Assembly (NCBI RefSeq): GCF_037042905.1
Contig: NC_087254.1
Span: forward strand, 23,599,103 to 23,663,102
Direction: 5' to 3'
Length of the DNA: 64,000 bases
Origin: Lytechinus pictus
Taxonomy: Eukaryota > Echinodermata > Echinoidea > Temnopleuroida > Toxopneustidae
Shown here: piece after piece, positions 23,261 to 35,700 of the stretch
How positions within the stretch are numbered: the first letter of the stretch is position 1
Layout: each line of letters begins with the position of its first letter
Notes under the pieces: model-generated
Databases searched by the model: none
The model's input: only the letters and a program-made list of their open reading frames with translations
What the model was told of the DNA's origin: nothing
Position numbers and translations under genes: made by a program

Positions 23261-24945
23261 TGGAACGCCTCTGGCAGTCTCGCCTGCATTACGCGATTTA
23301 ATATAGCAGCAGTGCTAACTTTGAAAACGACTATAAAATAATCATTCACAAAAACACCATTCACATAATGACATAATACCACGTTCATTGACCATATAGA
23401 TGACATTTGAACGCATACTTAAGACTGTCAACTACACCCATGTCCACATTTCATTCACTCTATCCATAAACTTTCAAAGTTATGATGGCAATTCAACAAT
23501 TACCCCAACATGGCCTAAGTTTATTGACCTTAAATGACCTTTCACCATGGTCATGTGACCTGAAACTCGAACAGGATGTTCAGTGATACTCGATTACTCG
23601 TATGTACAAGTTTTATGAACAAGATCCATAAACCTTCAGAGTTAGGATGGTAATTTAACAAATACCCCCAACACGGCCAAAGTTCATTGACCTTAAATGA
23701 CCATTGGCCATGGTTTTGTGACCTGAAACTCAAAGGGGATGTTCATGCAGTGATACTTGATTACTCTTATATCCCAGGTTTTATGAAATAGATCCATAAA
23801 CTTCAGAGTTAGGATGGTAATTTAACAAATACCCCCAACACGGCCAAAGTTCATTGACCTTAAATGACCTTTCACCATGGTCATGTGACCTGAAACTCGT
23901 ACAGGATGTTCAGTGATACTCGATTACTCTTATGTCCAAGTTTTATGAACTAGATCCATAAACCTCCAGAGTTAGGATGGTAATTTAACAAAGACCCCCA
24001 ACACGGCCAAAGTTCATTGACCTTAAATGACCGTTGACCATGGTACCTGAAACTCGCACAGGATATTCAATGGTACTTGATTAACCTAATGTCCAAGTTT
24101 CATGAACTAGATCCATAGATTTTCAAAGTTATGATAGTAATTCAACAAATACCCCCAACTTGACCAAAGTTCCCAGGTTTTATGAAATAGATCCATAAAC
24201 TTCAGAGTTAGGATGGTAATTTAACAAATACCCCCAACACGGCCAAAGTTCATTGACCTTAAATGACCTTTCACCATGGTCATGTGACCTGAAACTCGTA
24301 CAGGATGTTCAGTGATACTCGATTACTCTTATGTCCAAGTTTTATGAACTAGATCCATAAACCTCCAGAGTTATGACGGTAATTCAACAAATACCCCCAA
24401 CTTGGCCAAAGTTCATTGACCCTAAATGACCTTTGACCTTGGCTATGTGACCTGAAACTCAGGAAGGATGTTCACTAATACTTGATTAACCTTATGTCCA
24501 AGTTTCATGAACTAGATCCATAGATTTTCAAAGTTATGATAGTAATTCAACAAATACCCCCAACTTGACCAAAGTTCATTGCCCCCAAATGACCTTTGAC
24601 CTTGGTCATGTGACCTGAAACTCGAGCAGGATGTTCACTAATACTTGATTAACCTTATACCCAAGTTTCATGAACTAGGTCCATATACTTTCTAAGTTAT
24701 GATGTCATTTCAAAAACTTAACCTTCGGTTAAGATTTTGAAAATAATTCTCCCAACATGGTCAAAGTTTATTGACCCTAAATGACCTTAGTCATGTGACC
24801 TGAAACTCAGGCAGGATGTTCAGTAATACTTGATTAACCTTATGTCCAAGTTTCATGAACTAGGTCCATACACTTTCTAAGTTATGATGTCATTTCAAAA
24901 ACTTTACCTTAGGTTAAGATTTGATGTTGACGCCGCCGCCGCACA
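23261..24945 (+). repeat. 163-bp-unit repeat element, copy 2 (longer array)
   Basis: It starts with the same AGTGGAACGCCTCTGGCAG end as copy 1 and closes with GTTGACGCCGCCGCCGCAC. By the recurring GTGACCTGAAACTC block it holds about eight units, most spaced ~163 bp (for example 23555, 23718, 23885, 24048, 24284, 24446, 24609). Part of the array (about 23775-23990 and 24175-24380) is a near-identical duplicate, so the array has changed length recently. Confidence 0.8.
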
Positions 24946-25960
24946 GTGGGCCAGGAGAGAGCAAAAGTGCGCCAAAACTAATTTTTGGTCATGGAACAAA
25001 TTTTGTTTTTTTCATGTTCTAAGCAAAGATAAGAACCTGTAGAATGCCTCCATACAATATTTCTCCATTAAATTGATTTTTAGTTGCCCATTTTTATTCA
25101 ATATTACCGGGAAATGACTCTTTACGGCTACCGCATGTGTAAATGACACGTTTTAGATATTTCACTGTTTTAACAAAACGGATTGCTTAATTTATTTCTA
25201 ATTCACGGTGCTCTTTGATGAATGATTGTTTTAAGTGATCAAAGATTTTCAAGATAAAATGATAATCCCTTCAGAGGCAATTTTGGACGAAACCATTTCA
25301 CAATGGGGGGTTTTATCAACTTTTTTTTTTCATGAGCATTTCTTTTACAAATTGCTGCCGATTGCTGCGCTGTAAATACCATGACGGTCTCTGTTATAGT
25401 TTATGCTTTACACTGATACCAAATTTAGCTGCATATACGTGCATTTTCTGGAGATATAACCAATTTTTCAACCACATGTTCGCCGTATTTATCACAAAAA
25501 TCGTTCCAAGTTAGTGTCCCATTATGCGCGTGCCGAACGTTGCGGGTGACTAAACAAACTCCCCGTCGCGTGCTAGGAGAGAGAGAGATAGGGGGGGGGG
25601 GGGTGTCTGGCTCAAGTGTCTGGCTCTTGTGACTGGTGTCTGCCTTTGAAATATTTTCGTTAAACATCCGTAAAGGCAAGCTTTCATTTCCAATTCCACT
25701 AACTGTATGATAATACATGTAACACAACTTCATTTTTATGCCAAACTGTTCCATCCCGTGTTCCATATCTGATATGCTGTCATCCTGAGAAGATTAATTC
25801 TTAAGGTAAGATTCCCGGGTAGAATATATATATTTGTTTTGTTGTTCATAAACCAAGTAGGGGCTACTCTATATCGCTATAACACACATGACTAGGGATG
25901 TGATAGGTCCCACGCAGTTTTCTGACAAAATATGACATGTGTATAGGACAGAGATGGGAT

Positions 25961-26492
25961 CCCGGGGGGGGCACTCAGTATATAATGCATAGTGGGTATG
26001 TGCCGCGGAGGGGACCCCCATTTTCACACTCAAATTTCCGTTCCGAGGCATAGCATTTTTGTCTTATTGAGACAAAAAACAAAGAAAGCCGCTCCAAGGC
26101 ATAGCAATTTGTTCTTATCGAGAAAAAAAGAAGAAAGAAATCCGCTCCAAAGCTTCGCATATTTTTCGTTACGCCGTTCCGGTCGCATTGATCCGCTGCA
26201 ATTTTGGTGAAAAGCGGCCGCCGAGCGCTGTCCGACCATCGTCTCTGCGCTAGCGCACCCGGCGAAGGCCGCGCTGGATGCATCATGCACGCATGCCCGT
26301 TCCATAGGGGTACATACGCACGTACTCGCACGCTGGCGATCCGTTCCAAGGACCCCCGTTTTCACAAAATTGTAGTTCCGAATTCCGTTCCGAGGACCCT
26401 CCTTTTTACAATAAGCCCGCTCCAAGGCCCCCGTTTTTTGTCTCGCCCGCGGCACACCCCTACCACTTTTTTGGTCGAGTGCCCCCCCCGGG
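25961..26492. mobile_element. Inverted-repeat element with CCCGGGGGGGG ends and 8-bp duplication
   Basis: The left end CCCGGGGGGGGCACTC and right end GAGTGCCCCCCCCGGG are exact inverses. Exact 8-bp duplications GATGGGAT flank it (25953-25960 and 26493-26500). The 532-bp interior is much more GC- and CpG-rich than its surroundings. Short overlapping ORFs on both strands are not similar to a transposase, so it is taken as non-autonomous. Confidence 0.85.
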
Positions 26493-26718
26493 GATGGGAT
26501 ATACGTGGGCTCTATTACATGTATAAGTTGCATTATCATTATTAGTATTTATCCCCCCAAAAGGGTTTGTAACTTCACATACACGTATGAATTCGTTTAT
26601 CTCTTGGCTCATTCTAAATTTGCTATAATCGTTAGTATCGATCAGGAAGGAAGTGTATATTATCATTTCAAGGATTGTTTGGTTTATGACTCTCATTGAC
26701 TTTATATGTTTTCCACAG

Positions 26719-26903
26719 ACTAATGGTAACAGGTGACATTGTGATTAGTAGCAAGTTTTTAAGAGTACAACAATCACAGCCTCTTCCCCCTGATGTTCAA
26801 AGTATGCTAAAAGATCCTCTCACCAAATACATAATAGTTGGTGAGATAGAGAGAGAGATTCTGATTCGGAATAACTTTGTATACGCCGTTCTTGGTGAAA
26901 TAG
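26719..26903 (+). CDS. Exon-like ORF of unknown gene
   Basis: A 185-bp open stretch is bracketed by a good acceptor (TTTTCCACAG) and a donor-like GTAGGC. Its one open frame gives a protein-like sequence with LMVTGDIVISSKFLRVQQ and KYIIVGEIEREILIR. No partner exon was found nearby on this strand and I do not recognise the family. It could be an exon of a gene extending across the repeats, a pseudogene fragment, or chance. Confidence 0.3.
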
Positions 26904-27501
26904 GTAGGCCTTGTAGGGCCTTGTACTAATTAACCTGCAGAGGACCCGGCCTCTATTATTTATCACTGGAATCATTATTTTAAAGATTTCACTGTCCACT
27001 TCTGGTATCAATCCATTTTAATTTATGTAGTTGTGGTTAATCACTGTACCTAGGGAATGAAAATACTCCTTTTCATTTTTTTTACAATTTCACTTTGAAT
27101 TTTACAATTCCGGATTCATGGTAGTCGAGGGCGCCCTCTTTAAGCGATACTCAAGTCACCAATTGAATTATTAATTTTGTACCCCGAGCACAGACTTTTC
27201 TTGTTTGTTTGCCTGTTTGTGTGTTTGCTGTTTGCTAATATTTTTAATTATTGCTGAAATTTTTCTAAAACTAGTTTCTGAAAATTTGAAACCTATTGTA
27301 GAATTAGAAACATGTAATTTTTTCTCAAATGTTAACAGCCAATCAGAAAACAGTATTTTAACTAACAAATATTTGAAAGTACTTTTATTGAATTCTACGG
27401 GTGAAATTACCCCTACGTACCAAATTTAATCGTACAAATTTGTGAATAATGGGTTTTGGCGCACTTTGGGTTCATTCTGGCCCACTGTGCGCCGTCGGAA
27501 A

Positions 27502-27546
27502 AGCGGCGCCTATAGTCTCGCTCTGCTATGCAGGCGAGACAAAAAC
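27502..27546. repeat. Solo terminal piece of the 163-bp-unit element
   Basis: GGCGCCTATAGTCTCGCTCT then ATGCAGGCGAGAC repeats the right-end signature seen at 22811-22855 and 192-245, without attached units. Confidence 0.6.
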
Positions 27547-27718
27547 TCATTTTCCGTACATTGAATTCACTTTCAAAGGGTGGGGCGTAAATTACCCCCC
27601 CCCCCCCAACTTAAGTTCGCTCCCGTCATTCAGGAGTCCCCGATGATTACTGTGAAGCTACAAAATTGGATTAGCATCTTTGATTTATTTTCTTTGCTTT
27701 CTTAAAATTGATCACTAT

Positions 27719-28581
27719 CAGTGGCGTAGACAGGTTCGTACACCTGGGGGGGATGACTGGGCTGCCAACGCTAGTGAGGGCGCGAAGCTCCCGAGCGAGG
27801 GAGCGAAGCTCCCGAGCGAGGGAGCGAAGCGACCGAGCGGGGGGAGGGTGTGGGAGGGGGGTGTCCCCCCTCCCACGGTAAGGAGCTTTTGCAATTTTGA
27901 ACTTGAAATCGTGCAATCTGATGCATACTTAATGAGGTAAAATAACACACACAAGCGCGCACGCACACGCACACACACACTCGTGTGTGCGCGCACCACA
28001 CACATACTACGCCTTGAATGGACAGACATACATCGACAAGATCTACACACCGTGGCATACGAATACAGAATGGACTGACACATAGTATTGCATATTGAAC
28101 CACGTACACTACGTATTTATTTATCTCTGTCAATTTTGCTGTTACACCTCTTCAGAAAAACGCAAAACTCGTGGTTATCTTTTGGTTTCCACACCACGAG
28201 ATTGCGCGCACTGCAAAATATGCGCGATTAATCTTGTGGTTATCTTGTGGTTTCCAAACCACAAGAAAACCACAAAATACTTGTAAGATTTTCTTTTTTT
28301 TACCGTCTGAATTGGCTTTCACCGTGTGAATGCGGCTAATAACAATAAACACAATTACAATAATGATGAGGATTATTATTATCATCATCATAATTATTAT
28401 TATTATTAATATTATAATTGTCATCATTATTATTATTACTATTATCATCATTATGAATTATTAAGTAACCAAATATCATTCCCCAAAACCTGGGGGGGGG
28501 ATGATTGTACATGCCATCCCCCCCACCTTGTGAGGTGGGGGGGATGCATCCCCCTCATCCCTCCCGTTGTCTACGCCCCTG
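27719..28581. mobile_element. hAT-type non-autonomous element, 863 bp
   Basis: The left end CAGTGGCGTAGAC and right end GTCTACGCCCCTG are inverses with one mismatch. Exact 8-bp duplications ATCACTAT flank it (27711-27718 and 28582-28589). The interior has GAGCGAAGCTCCC tandem units near 27785, an alternating CA/CG run near 27950-27990, a tandem CTTGTGGTTATCTTGTGG-type block near 28160-28275 and an ATT/ATC run near 28370-28450. No transposase is visible. Confidence 0.88.
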
Positions 28582-28708
28582 ATCACTATGGTGTACACTT
28601 ATAATATATACACGTTAGTTCTCAGTAATACTGGCTGACAACAATCACGAAAAAAAGACCTTCACTATTACAATAAAGAAAGAGGATGGAACTCCATGAA
28701 CAGCCCGG

Positions 28709-28848
28709 GGGCCTGTTTCATAAAATTGGCATATTTGCACTAACAGTTAAAAGGTACTAAAATCATTCAGTTTGATTGGCTGATAATTAACTTGTTATAG
28801 AAATTGGGATTTTTTTATTAAAACAAAGTCTTTTCTGAAACAGGGCCC
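28709..28848. mobile_element. Short inverted-repeat element
   Basis: GGGCCTGTTTCATAAAA at the left is mirrored by TTTTCTGAAACAGGGCCC at the right, bounding ~140 bp. It resembles in design the other short MITEs here with GGGCC...GGCCC ends. The target duplication is unclear. Confidence 0.5.
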
Positions 28849-29100
28849 AGTTTTACACCCTAATGAGATTGAGAATGCTAACATGGTTAAGGTTCTTTCT
28901 TGTTCATGTCATTGCAAAATTACAAACCGGGCACCCCCCCCCCCTCCCCTTCCATCCCTGTGGTGTTTTAAGTAGTGAAAAGGGAGAAGAAACAGGAGGG
29001 GGACAGGAGGGGGACAGGGCGGGAGGAAAAGAAAAAAGAGTAAACTGTAGTAAGAGAGGTTTGTGCTAGATATCATTCAGCAATACAGAATACAAGCTGG

Positions 29101-29257
29101 GGGGCGTTTCATGAAAGGACTTGTCGGACGTTTTATCCGACAAGTCCCATTTTATCCGACAGTTACCATAGTAACAGTACCTCTCAGCCAATCAACATCA
29201 GAGAAAGATGTCAGATCTGACAACTTGTCCAATGAAAATGTTGATGAAACACTCCCC
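29101..29257 (+). mobile_element. Short palindromic MITE (GTTTCAT family), copy 3
   Basis: It begins GGGGCGTTTCATGAAAGGAC and ends TGATGAAACACTCCCC. It is the clearest copy of the family, 157 bp, with a repeated TTATCCGACA core. Confidence 0.75.
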
Positions 29258-31240
29258 TGATCTTTTGAACGGTTGTAAAAAAATAAAAATGCACTTTACT
29301 GTCGCATAAGGACATCACAAAAGGGCATGTAGAGGTGTTTTACAAAAAAAAAGGAAATTTCCAACAAAATGGGAGGGCATGGGCCACTTCGGGCTGAAGG
29401 GGGGGGGGGGGGCACATGTGATTTCTGCCTCATCCAGTGATTTTTCCTTTATTCTTTACCTTGAATTAATTGCTGCTTAGTTCGATCAACACTTGGCCCA
29501 AGTTGGGCTATGTATCAATTTATGATTTAATTGGAACATCGTCTCTTATTGCCAAATATTTTATCATGACACATAGCTCATTTGACCATGGGGCAGATCA
29601 ACCTGTAATTTTGATAATCAGATAAGTAAATTAAATGACAGATAAAGCAGGGCTGGCAATTTTGGGGTGGCAATTATGTTATTGCTTGCCAAAAACCTTC
29701 ATTAAGTGTGTGGGAGAAATTTCCAACAAAACGTCAAATTTTTTGGGCCCCCAATACCCTTGAAGTTTGATGCAGTAAACAACATCATTTTTCAAAACAA
29801 ATTAACATATTCTCAAACAGAATTGTGGGAACAAAGAACTAGATTACTGTCTGCAATATGTTATATCTTTCTGTATATTTTCAGAATTTACAAATCAAAC
29901 ACATGATGAATATTATACACTTATTACTTAACTATTACTGGAATATTTTCAAAACTTTTAAAAACGCAGATTACAGCACATTCATTAAAATACATACAGG
30001 ATACTTTATATTTGGTAAATGATTTACAAAGTACTGTTAATTCATCATGATATGAAATTGGAAGAATATACATTGCATATATAACATTGTTCCCTTTTAC
30101 AAACATTCTATTCTGATCTATTCTTATATAATCTCTTGTGAAATAATAATAAACTCTTCTTTATTTTCATAAGAAGCTTTTCTCTGGCCTTATCATTCAG
30201 TGTCAAATTTGTGTGGCATATGATATAATAATTGTATCATCCAGTTAAAGAGATTTGAATCACATTTGCCTACACTACAGAAATAACCATGACACTACTC
30301 CCGGGTGAACTATTAATTATATACCTTTCCAATATTTAGAAAAAAATGTAATGGCTGCCCTTTCATTGACTGATTCATTACAAATCACCTCAGTGACATC
30401 CAATTTATACTGTTTTCAGTAACTCCTGATTTTTATTTGTACGCACCAGGCCCGCACTAAAATAGTCCGCACAAGCACTTTTTACGGTGGCGCTGTTCTG
30501 GTGCTGATAAAATCAGCACCAAACTAGCCCAGGCATGGCACAGTTATAAAAAAATAAACTTACATGCAGCATTATCTTAATGACATATAAGGCTGTTATA
30601 CGCATATCTGCTCTTCATGAGAGTATCAATATCTGTGCTGGCAATTCAAATCATTTCATTTAAAATGTTCTTCATTATTTGGTACAAGTCCAAGTCACAC
30701 ACTATATTTGAAGTTACATTATACATTAAAGAATTGCACAGACTTATCATATGCAGAGCCAATGATAAATATAAAAAATTTCTTTTAAAATGTCTTATAC
30801 ATATATGAAAAATAAAAATATTTTTTTACAATGATTATGCTTCTAGTGGACATATCCTCCTAAAAAGAAAACACACAATCAATACATAAATTCTGTTCAT
30901 CTATTGTGAAATAGATTTATCAATATAAAACAAGGTACAAAAGAAAATGTATTATCAAAACAAAAACAGACCAAAAGGAAAAGTACCTGAATCATTTAGT
31001 ACATGAATACATGTAAACATAAATTGATACACCGTATAGCAATAATTAACCATATCTTTCAAACTATAGATAAAAACTAACCAAAAGTTAGGATCTCAGC
31101 TCTATCTGCAATAATAAGTACTCAGGCAGCATATTCAAAATCAGGTCTTCAATCTATATTTATCAGCTACATAATGTCAAACAGTAGAGGGCTCCTTTCC
31201 TTCCAAAGTGCACATAAACACTGGCAAAACAAAAACAACA
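29258..31240. other. Intergenic region between the two genes
   Basis: No coding sequence is recognised. The sequence is AT-rich with a G run near 29400 and scattered TTTATT motifs that on the minus strand would read AATAAA. Confidence 0.4.
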
Positions 31241-31370
31241 TGGTGATGCCATGGGCAAGTGGTCTGAGGGGACCGCCTATACACATGAAAGTATGGGGTT
31301 TGATCCCCCGTCATAGCACCTATGCCCTTTGGCAAGGTATTTAACAATCTGTGCTCTTTCATCATATATT
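31241..31370 (+). mobile_element. Second type of tRNA-derived SINE fragment
   Basis: TGGGCAAGTGGTCTGAGG resembles a type II tRNA box A region and GGGGTTTGATCCCCC a box B, about 40 bp apart. The downstream CCTTTGGCAAGGTATTTAAC is a SINE-like body. The flanks do not pair as an acceptor stem, so it is not called as a tRNA gene. Confidence 0.55.
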
Positions 31371-31995
31371 AAACAAAATCAAATTCTATAAGAATACTTG
31401 GTAAGACATGTTTTTATAAAGAAAAAACAAGTGGAATGAATAGTTTTTGTCATGCACATATTCAGTATAGTGCACAATAGCCCATGCACTGTTCATATGT
31501 TTCACATGCCAACTCTAATGCATATATGGTATGAGATTCCTGCATCAGGGACTCATGCTTGATATCTTCATCACATCCAGTGTTATAGCTACAGTGGACA
31601 ACAGCGGTCGGTCGGGCACACAGGTACAGAAGATTTCAGACCACCACTCATCATGAAATACACTGCTTCCGTCCACCACTAATTGCAAATAAAAAGTGTT
31701 TCAAACTAACTCCTTGAAAAAGAGGAATTGCTCTTGCATACATTTCTGTCTTTAATCTTGCTTTAAATGCATAATTTACATTAAACATTCTCATATTTGA
31801 TCAATATTAGTTTATTTTGAAAAATTTGCTAATGTCAGATTGTGTTTACATTGACGTTCCTTCACTTTCGGCTTAATATAACCACTAACTCGGCCTGAAA
31901 AACTTTGTAAAGACATGAAATAGTGACCACCATTAAAATGGGTCTAGCCAGAACACTGATCAAAGCGTATACATTTGACAATATACACAACACCT

Positions 31996-32112
31996 GGGCC
32001 CGGTAACACAAAATATAGCATTTTATCTTAGACCTGATTTTTATGTTTCATTACATGCAACAAGCACACAAATCAAGTGTACAACAAATAGCTAAAATTG
32101 GTGTTTCAGGCC
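31996..32112. mobile_element. MITE of the GTAACACAAA family, diverged copy
   Basis: GGGCCCGGTAACACAAA at the left and GTGTTTCAGGCC at the right are inverse. A better-preserved copy is at 32601-32730. Confidence 0.5.
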
Positions 32113-32294
32113 TGGTGATCTCATGTCAAGCTATCAGTTCCTGCCTTAAATCTCACATATACATGTTGCCTAGCTCTTACACACCTTAGGGATTGATCGT
32201 TCAGTGGAATTGTATGCTTGATTGCACACAATAATCAATGTAATTAAGCGCAAAAACAAGACTTAGATTAAATGCCAAGGCCCTGTAATTTATT

Positions 32295-32571
32295 AGACCA
32301 TGGTCTAACTCTGTGCTAAAATTATGGGAAGCCAAATATGTCAAAATTATATTTTCATTGAATGCTTCTAATGTTCACTGTGCTCTTTCCTAATTTTGTT
32401 ATGGTGAAGACAACTATCTTATTCATCCTTCCCAGACAATTAAGAATTATTTGAGACTGAAATGAGCTGATACATTCAACCCCTACTGTTACAGAATTAT
32501 GTCACAACTGGCTTCCCACAGTTAAACCACAACTTTAAACCAGAGTTTAAATTAAACCTGACTTCAGAATA
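32295..32571. mobile_element. MITE of the GAAGTCAGGTTTAA family, copy 1
   Basis: It shares TGCTAAAATTATGGGAAGCC and the right end CTGACTTCAGAATA with the element at 33836-34123. Its left end is degraded. It lies just downstream of the SLC26 stop codon. An AATAAA on the minus strand (32289-32294) at its edge could serve as the gene's poly(A) signal, but this is untested. Confidence 0.6.
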
Positions 32572-32600
32572 CGGGCTTTTGTCTTGTGTCACACCGCCCT

Positions 32601-32730
32601 GGGCCCTGTAACACAAAGGTTAGCGATTAATCGTACGCTTGATTTTCATGATTGATTGTACATTGTAATCAATGGAATCAACTGTAGGAAAATGTTCTAC
32701 GATCATTGCTAACCTATGTGTTACAGGCCC
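32601..32730. mobile_element. MITE of the GTAACACAAA family
   Basis: The left end GGGCCCTGTAACACAAAGG and right end CTATGTGTTACAGGCCC are inverse, with an inner GTTAGC/GCTAAC pair. It is 130 bp and probably lies in the 3' UTR or just beyond the SLC26 gene. Confidence 0.7.
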
Positions 32731-32788
32731 CTGGTCTTTGAACTTTGCAATTCCAATAGTTAGGCTTCATCCCAAGGAGCCACTGAGA

Positions 32789-35700
32789 TCATAGCTCAGA
32801 TACTTGGACATTCACTTCTTGGATACTATCATCTGGATTGCTTTTATCCTGATGACTGTCCTGTTGGCTCTCTTGAATAGTCTTATTTTCCAGGCTTCCA
32901 TCTTGTTTGCTTTTTCCCTTCAGAATCGCATCCACCTGGTCCTTGTTTGTAGTATCTGCGTGAATTGAAAGTTAACACAAAATAACAATCAGCACTGGCC
33001 TCCTGGTGAAGGGGGAGCTGGGGTCTGGAGCCCCCTATAAATTAACAAACAATATGGTTCTTTACCAACTCACTTATATAATTTTCAACATTGTAATATT
33101 CAACACATTTCCGTTAATATACACCTGACAAATTTTGGCCTATTTAATTAACTTATGAACTAATTATCAACAAATAAATTTTTGAGCTCACATGCTTCAC
33201 TCACTAATTCAAAAAGATATATAGATATCATATCCAAAATAGGCCACCTCAACATACATTGTTACTTTAGATAATATATTATCAGCAGTAGTAGTTTGGC
33301 ATCACCTAGCCAGGGAGTCAAAAGCATCCAAGACAGAATACCCCCCCTACAAATATCATTAAATTTATGCAAAAATGCTAGCATATACATGAATCTCTTT
33401 CATTAATACTCCGTACAGTGCATCCCATGATTGTGATCTTAACAGTGTGGTGATGTATTTTCACCATGTTTAAGTGCAAATTTTAGAATTAAATATTTGT
33501 GGAACGCATCTGCAAAAACTATTTTCTACATTAAAAAAAATGAACTGCTTCGAAGTGCACTAACCGATCTCCTCCTCCTCCTCTATGTCCACTTCAATGA
33601 CATTATTTGCTCTTTCAGTTGAACCAGGATTCAAGTTTGAAAGCTGCACACCCTGATGGTTCTGGTTATCGTCATCGACAACCATCCTCTCCAGGGCGTC
33701 ATCCATTCCTTCAAGGGCATCATCTATGGTATCGTAGATGACTACCTCCTTGATGTCTGCACTGTCAATCATGCTTTTCATCTTGGGCTGGAGGAATAAT
33801 AAGATGAAGAGATGTAAATTAGAAATTTCGGCCCATATTCTGAAGTCAGGTTTAACTTAGACCATGGTGCTAAAATTATGGGAAGCCAAAAGTGTCAAAT
33901 TTTTTTGAGGTTGTATGTTTCTTATCTTTACTGTGCTCTTTCCTGATTCATTGATGGTGAAGACAATGATCTATTTATACTTCCTAAAGAATTATGAATG
34001 ATTTTGGAGGCAAAAGAGCTGAAATATGATATCTCTACTGTTGGTGATTTATGTAACAATTGGCTATCCATACTTAAGCCACAACTTTAAACCTGAGTTT
34101 AAGTTAAACACGACTTCAGAATACAGGCCTTAGGCTTAGGGTTTACACCTATAATAATCAACCTTTTGAACATCCGACCCCCACTTTTTCAAAGTTTTAC
34201 TTCACTTCATAAACTGACCAAGTCATGATCATTTGAGAGCATTACAGACTGTCAAAAGAACCAGAAATCAAGTGCAGGAAATTTAATGAAGGTCTCACAT
34301 ACATGGAGTGGGATGTACATATTTTATGGAATTGCCCAGTGTTAATTTATCAGCAAGGATCGTAGTCAAGTGTATGTCATTTGGGTCACTGATTCATCAT
34401 CTAATGTATTTCAGTTTAAGTTTTTTCATTTCCATAATTTACATACAGACATTTAAATTAGTTGACATGAGCATGATGTATCATGAGACGATGCTTCTTG
34501 AGTAAAAAAAAACACAATGAGAATCAAATCAGTGAAGATTGGAGGGGTATAGGCTGAACGCAAAGCTTGGGGGTTAGAAGCCCAAAAGGAAAAATAGAGC
34601 CATGCATTGCCCGCAAGGAATACCACAAGCATCATTTCATCACTGATCCTCACAATTCGTCATAAACAAAACATTGGATAATACAGCAAAAACATGGCTC
34701 AGAATTACAAAACAAATACATGACGTTCTCCACAGCCTTATTGACTGTGTCTGTGATGAAATGTGATGATTATGGGTGAAAACAGGCTTGCCAGAGTCCT
34801 GGGGAAAAGGCACAGCTCTGAAGGTACCTTAGATTTGTGTGATTTTCAAATACTTCGGAACTATGGTCCATAGGCTCATTATTTGACAATAGAAAGCAGT
34901 GAAAAGTGTTCACAAACTGAGCTTTTTCAAGTACCTAGTATTGTAATTGGTAACTTATATCATCCATACAAAAAAGAAAGCATGACAGTCAGTATACTAT
35001 GATGAATGAAGAATTATCAGAGGTGAAACAAAGTATGATTATTCGCATTGCAATATTGCATTTCACATAAAGGAGAGCATGGTATCAACTCGGGTCTTTC
35101 TACAATACTAGTAGGCCTATCAATTTGTCTTATTTTGTAGGGAAATACACTTGCAAGCTTAAGCTTCTTTTGAGTTCCCGCATTTTTCTTTCATAGATAT
35201 CTTTAGAATATAATTTGCAGTTTCAATGTTTGTTTTAGATATGATTAAACCAATAAAACCAATAAAAATGAAATGGAAGATACTGTGAGGATTCACTTTT
35301 GCATCATGCTATATAAATAATTTTTTATGATACAGAGTCATAAAACAGGTTTAATGGAACCAATCATTCTCCTACAATCTCTCACACACATTAAGCAAAA
35401 AAAAAAATGAGAGAAGCTAAGAGGAATATCAACAGATGCTTTGATTCTCCGGGATAACAAGTGATACATACCCTCACACCAGCAAGTGCCAGTCTGCTTT
35501 TCCTCTTTGAAAATGATCTGACAATGTCTTTCAGACCCTGAAAGAGAGAACAAGCAGAAGAAAGAACATCTACTTACAAATTTTAAGCAAAAAATTAAAT
35601 TGCAAATACACATCATTTTGGTTACTTCAGAAAAATATTAAGAGACTTTTGCGAGCACATAGCATTGCTTGAACATTACCATTGTCTTCATTATGACAAA

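Noticed and set aside
22100..24930. CRISPR-like array of repeated units
   Set aside because: Units are ~163 bp and similar along their whole length, without short repeats separated by unique spacers; the genome is eukaryotic.
25869..26545. Overlapping ORFs on both strands of the GC-rich element
   Set aside because: They overlap each other, cross the element ends and show no transposase or other domain; low stop density is explained by GC richness.
31241..31315. Possible type II tRNA gene
   Set aside because: A and B box-like motifs are present, but no acceptor stem is visible and a SINE-like body follows.
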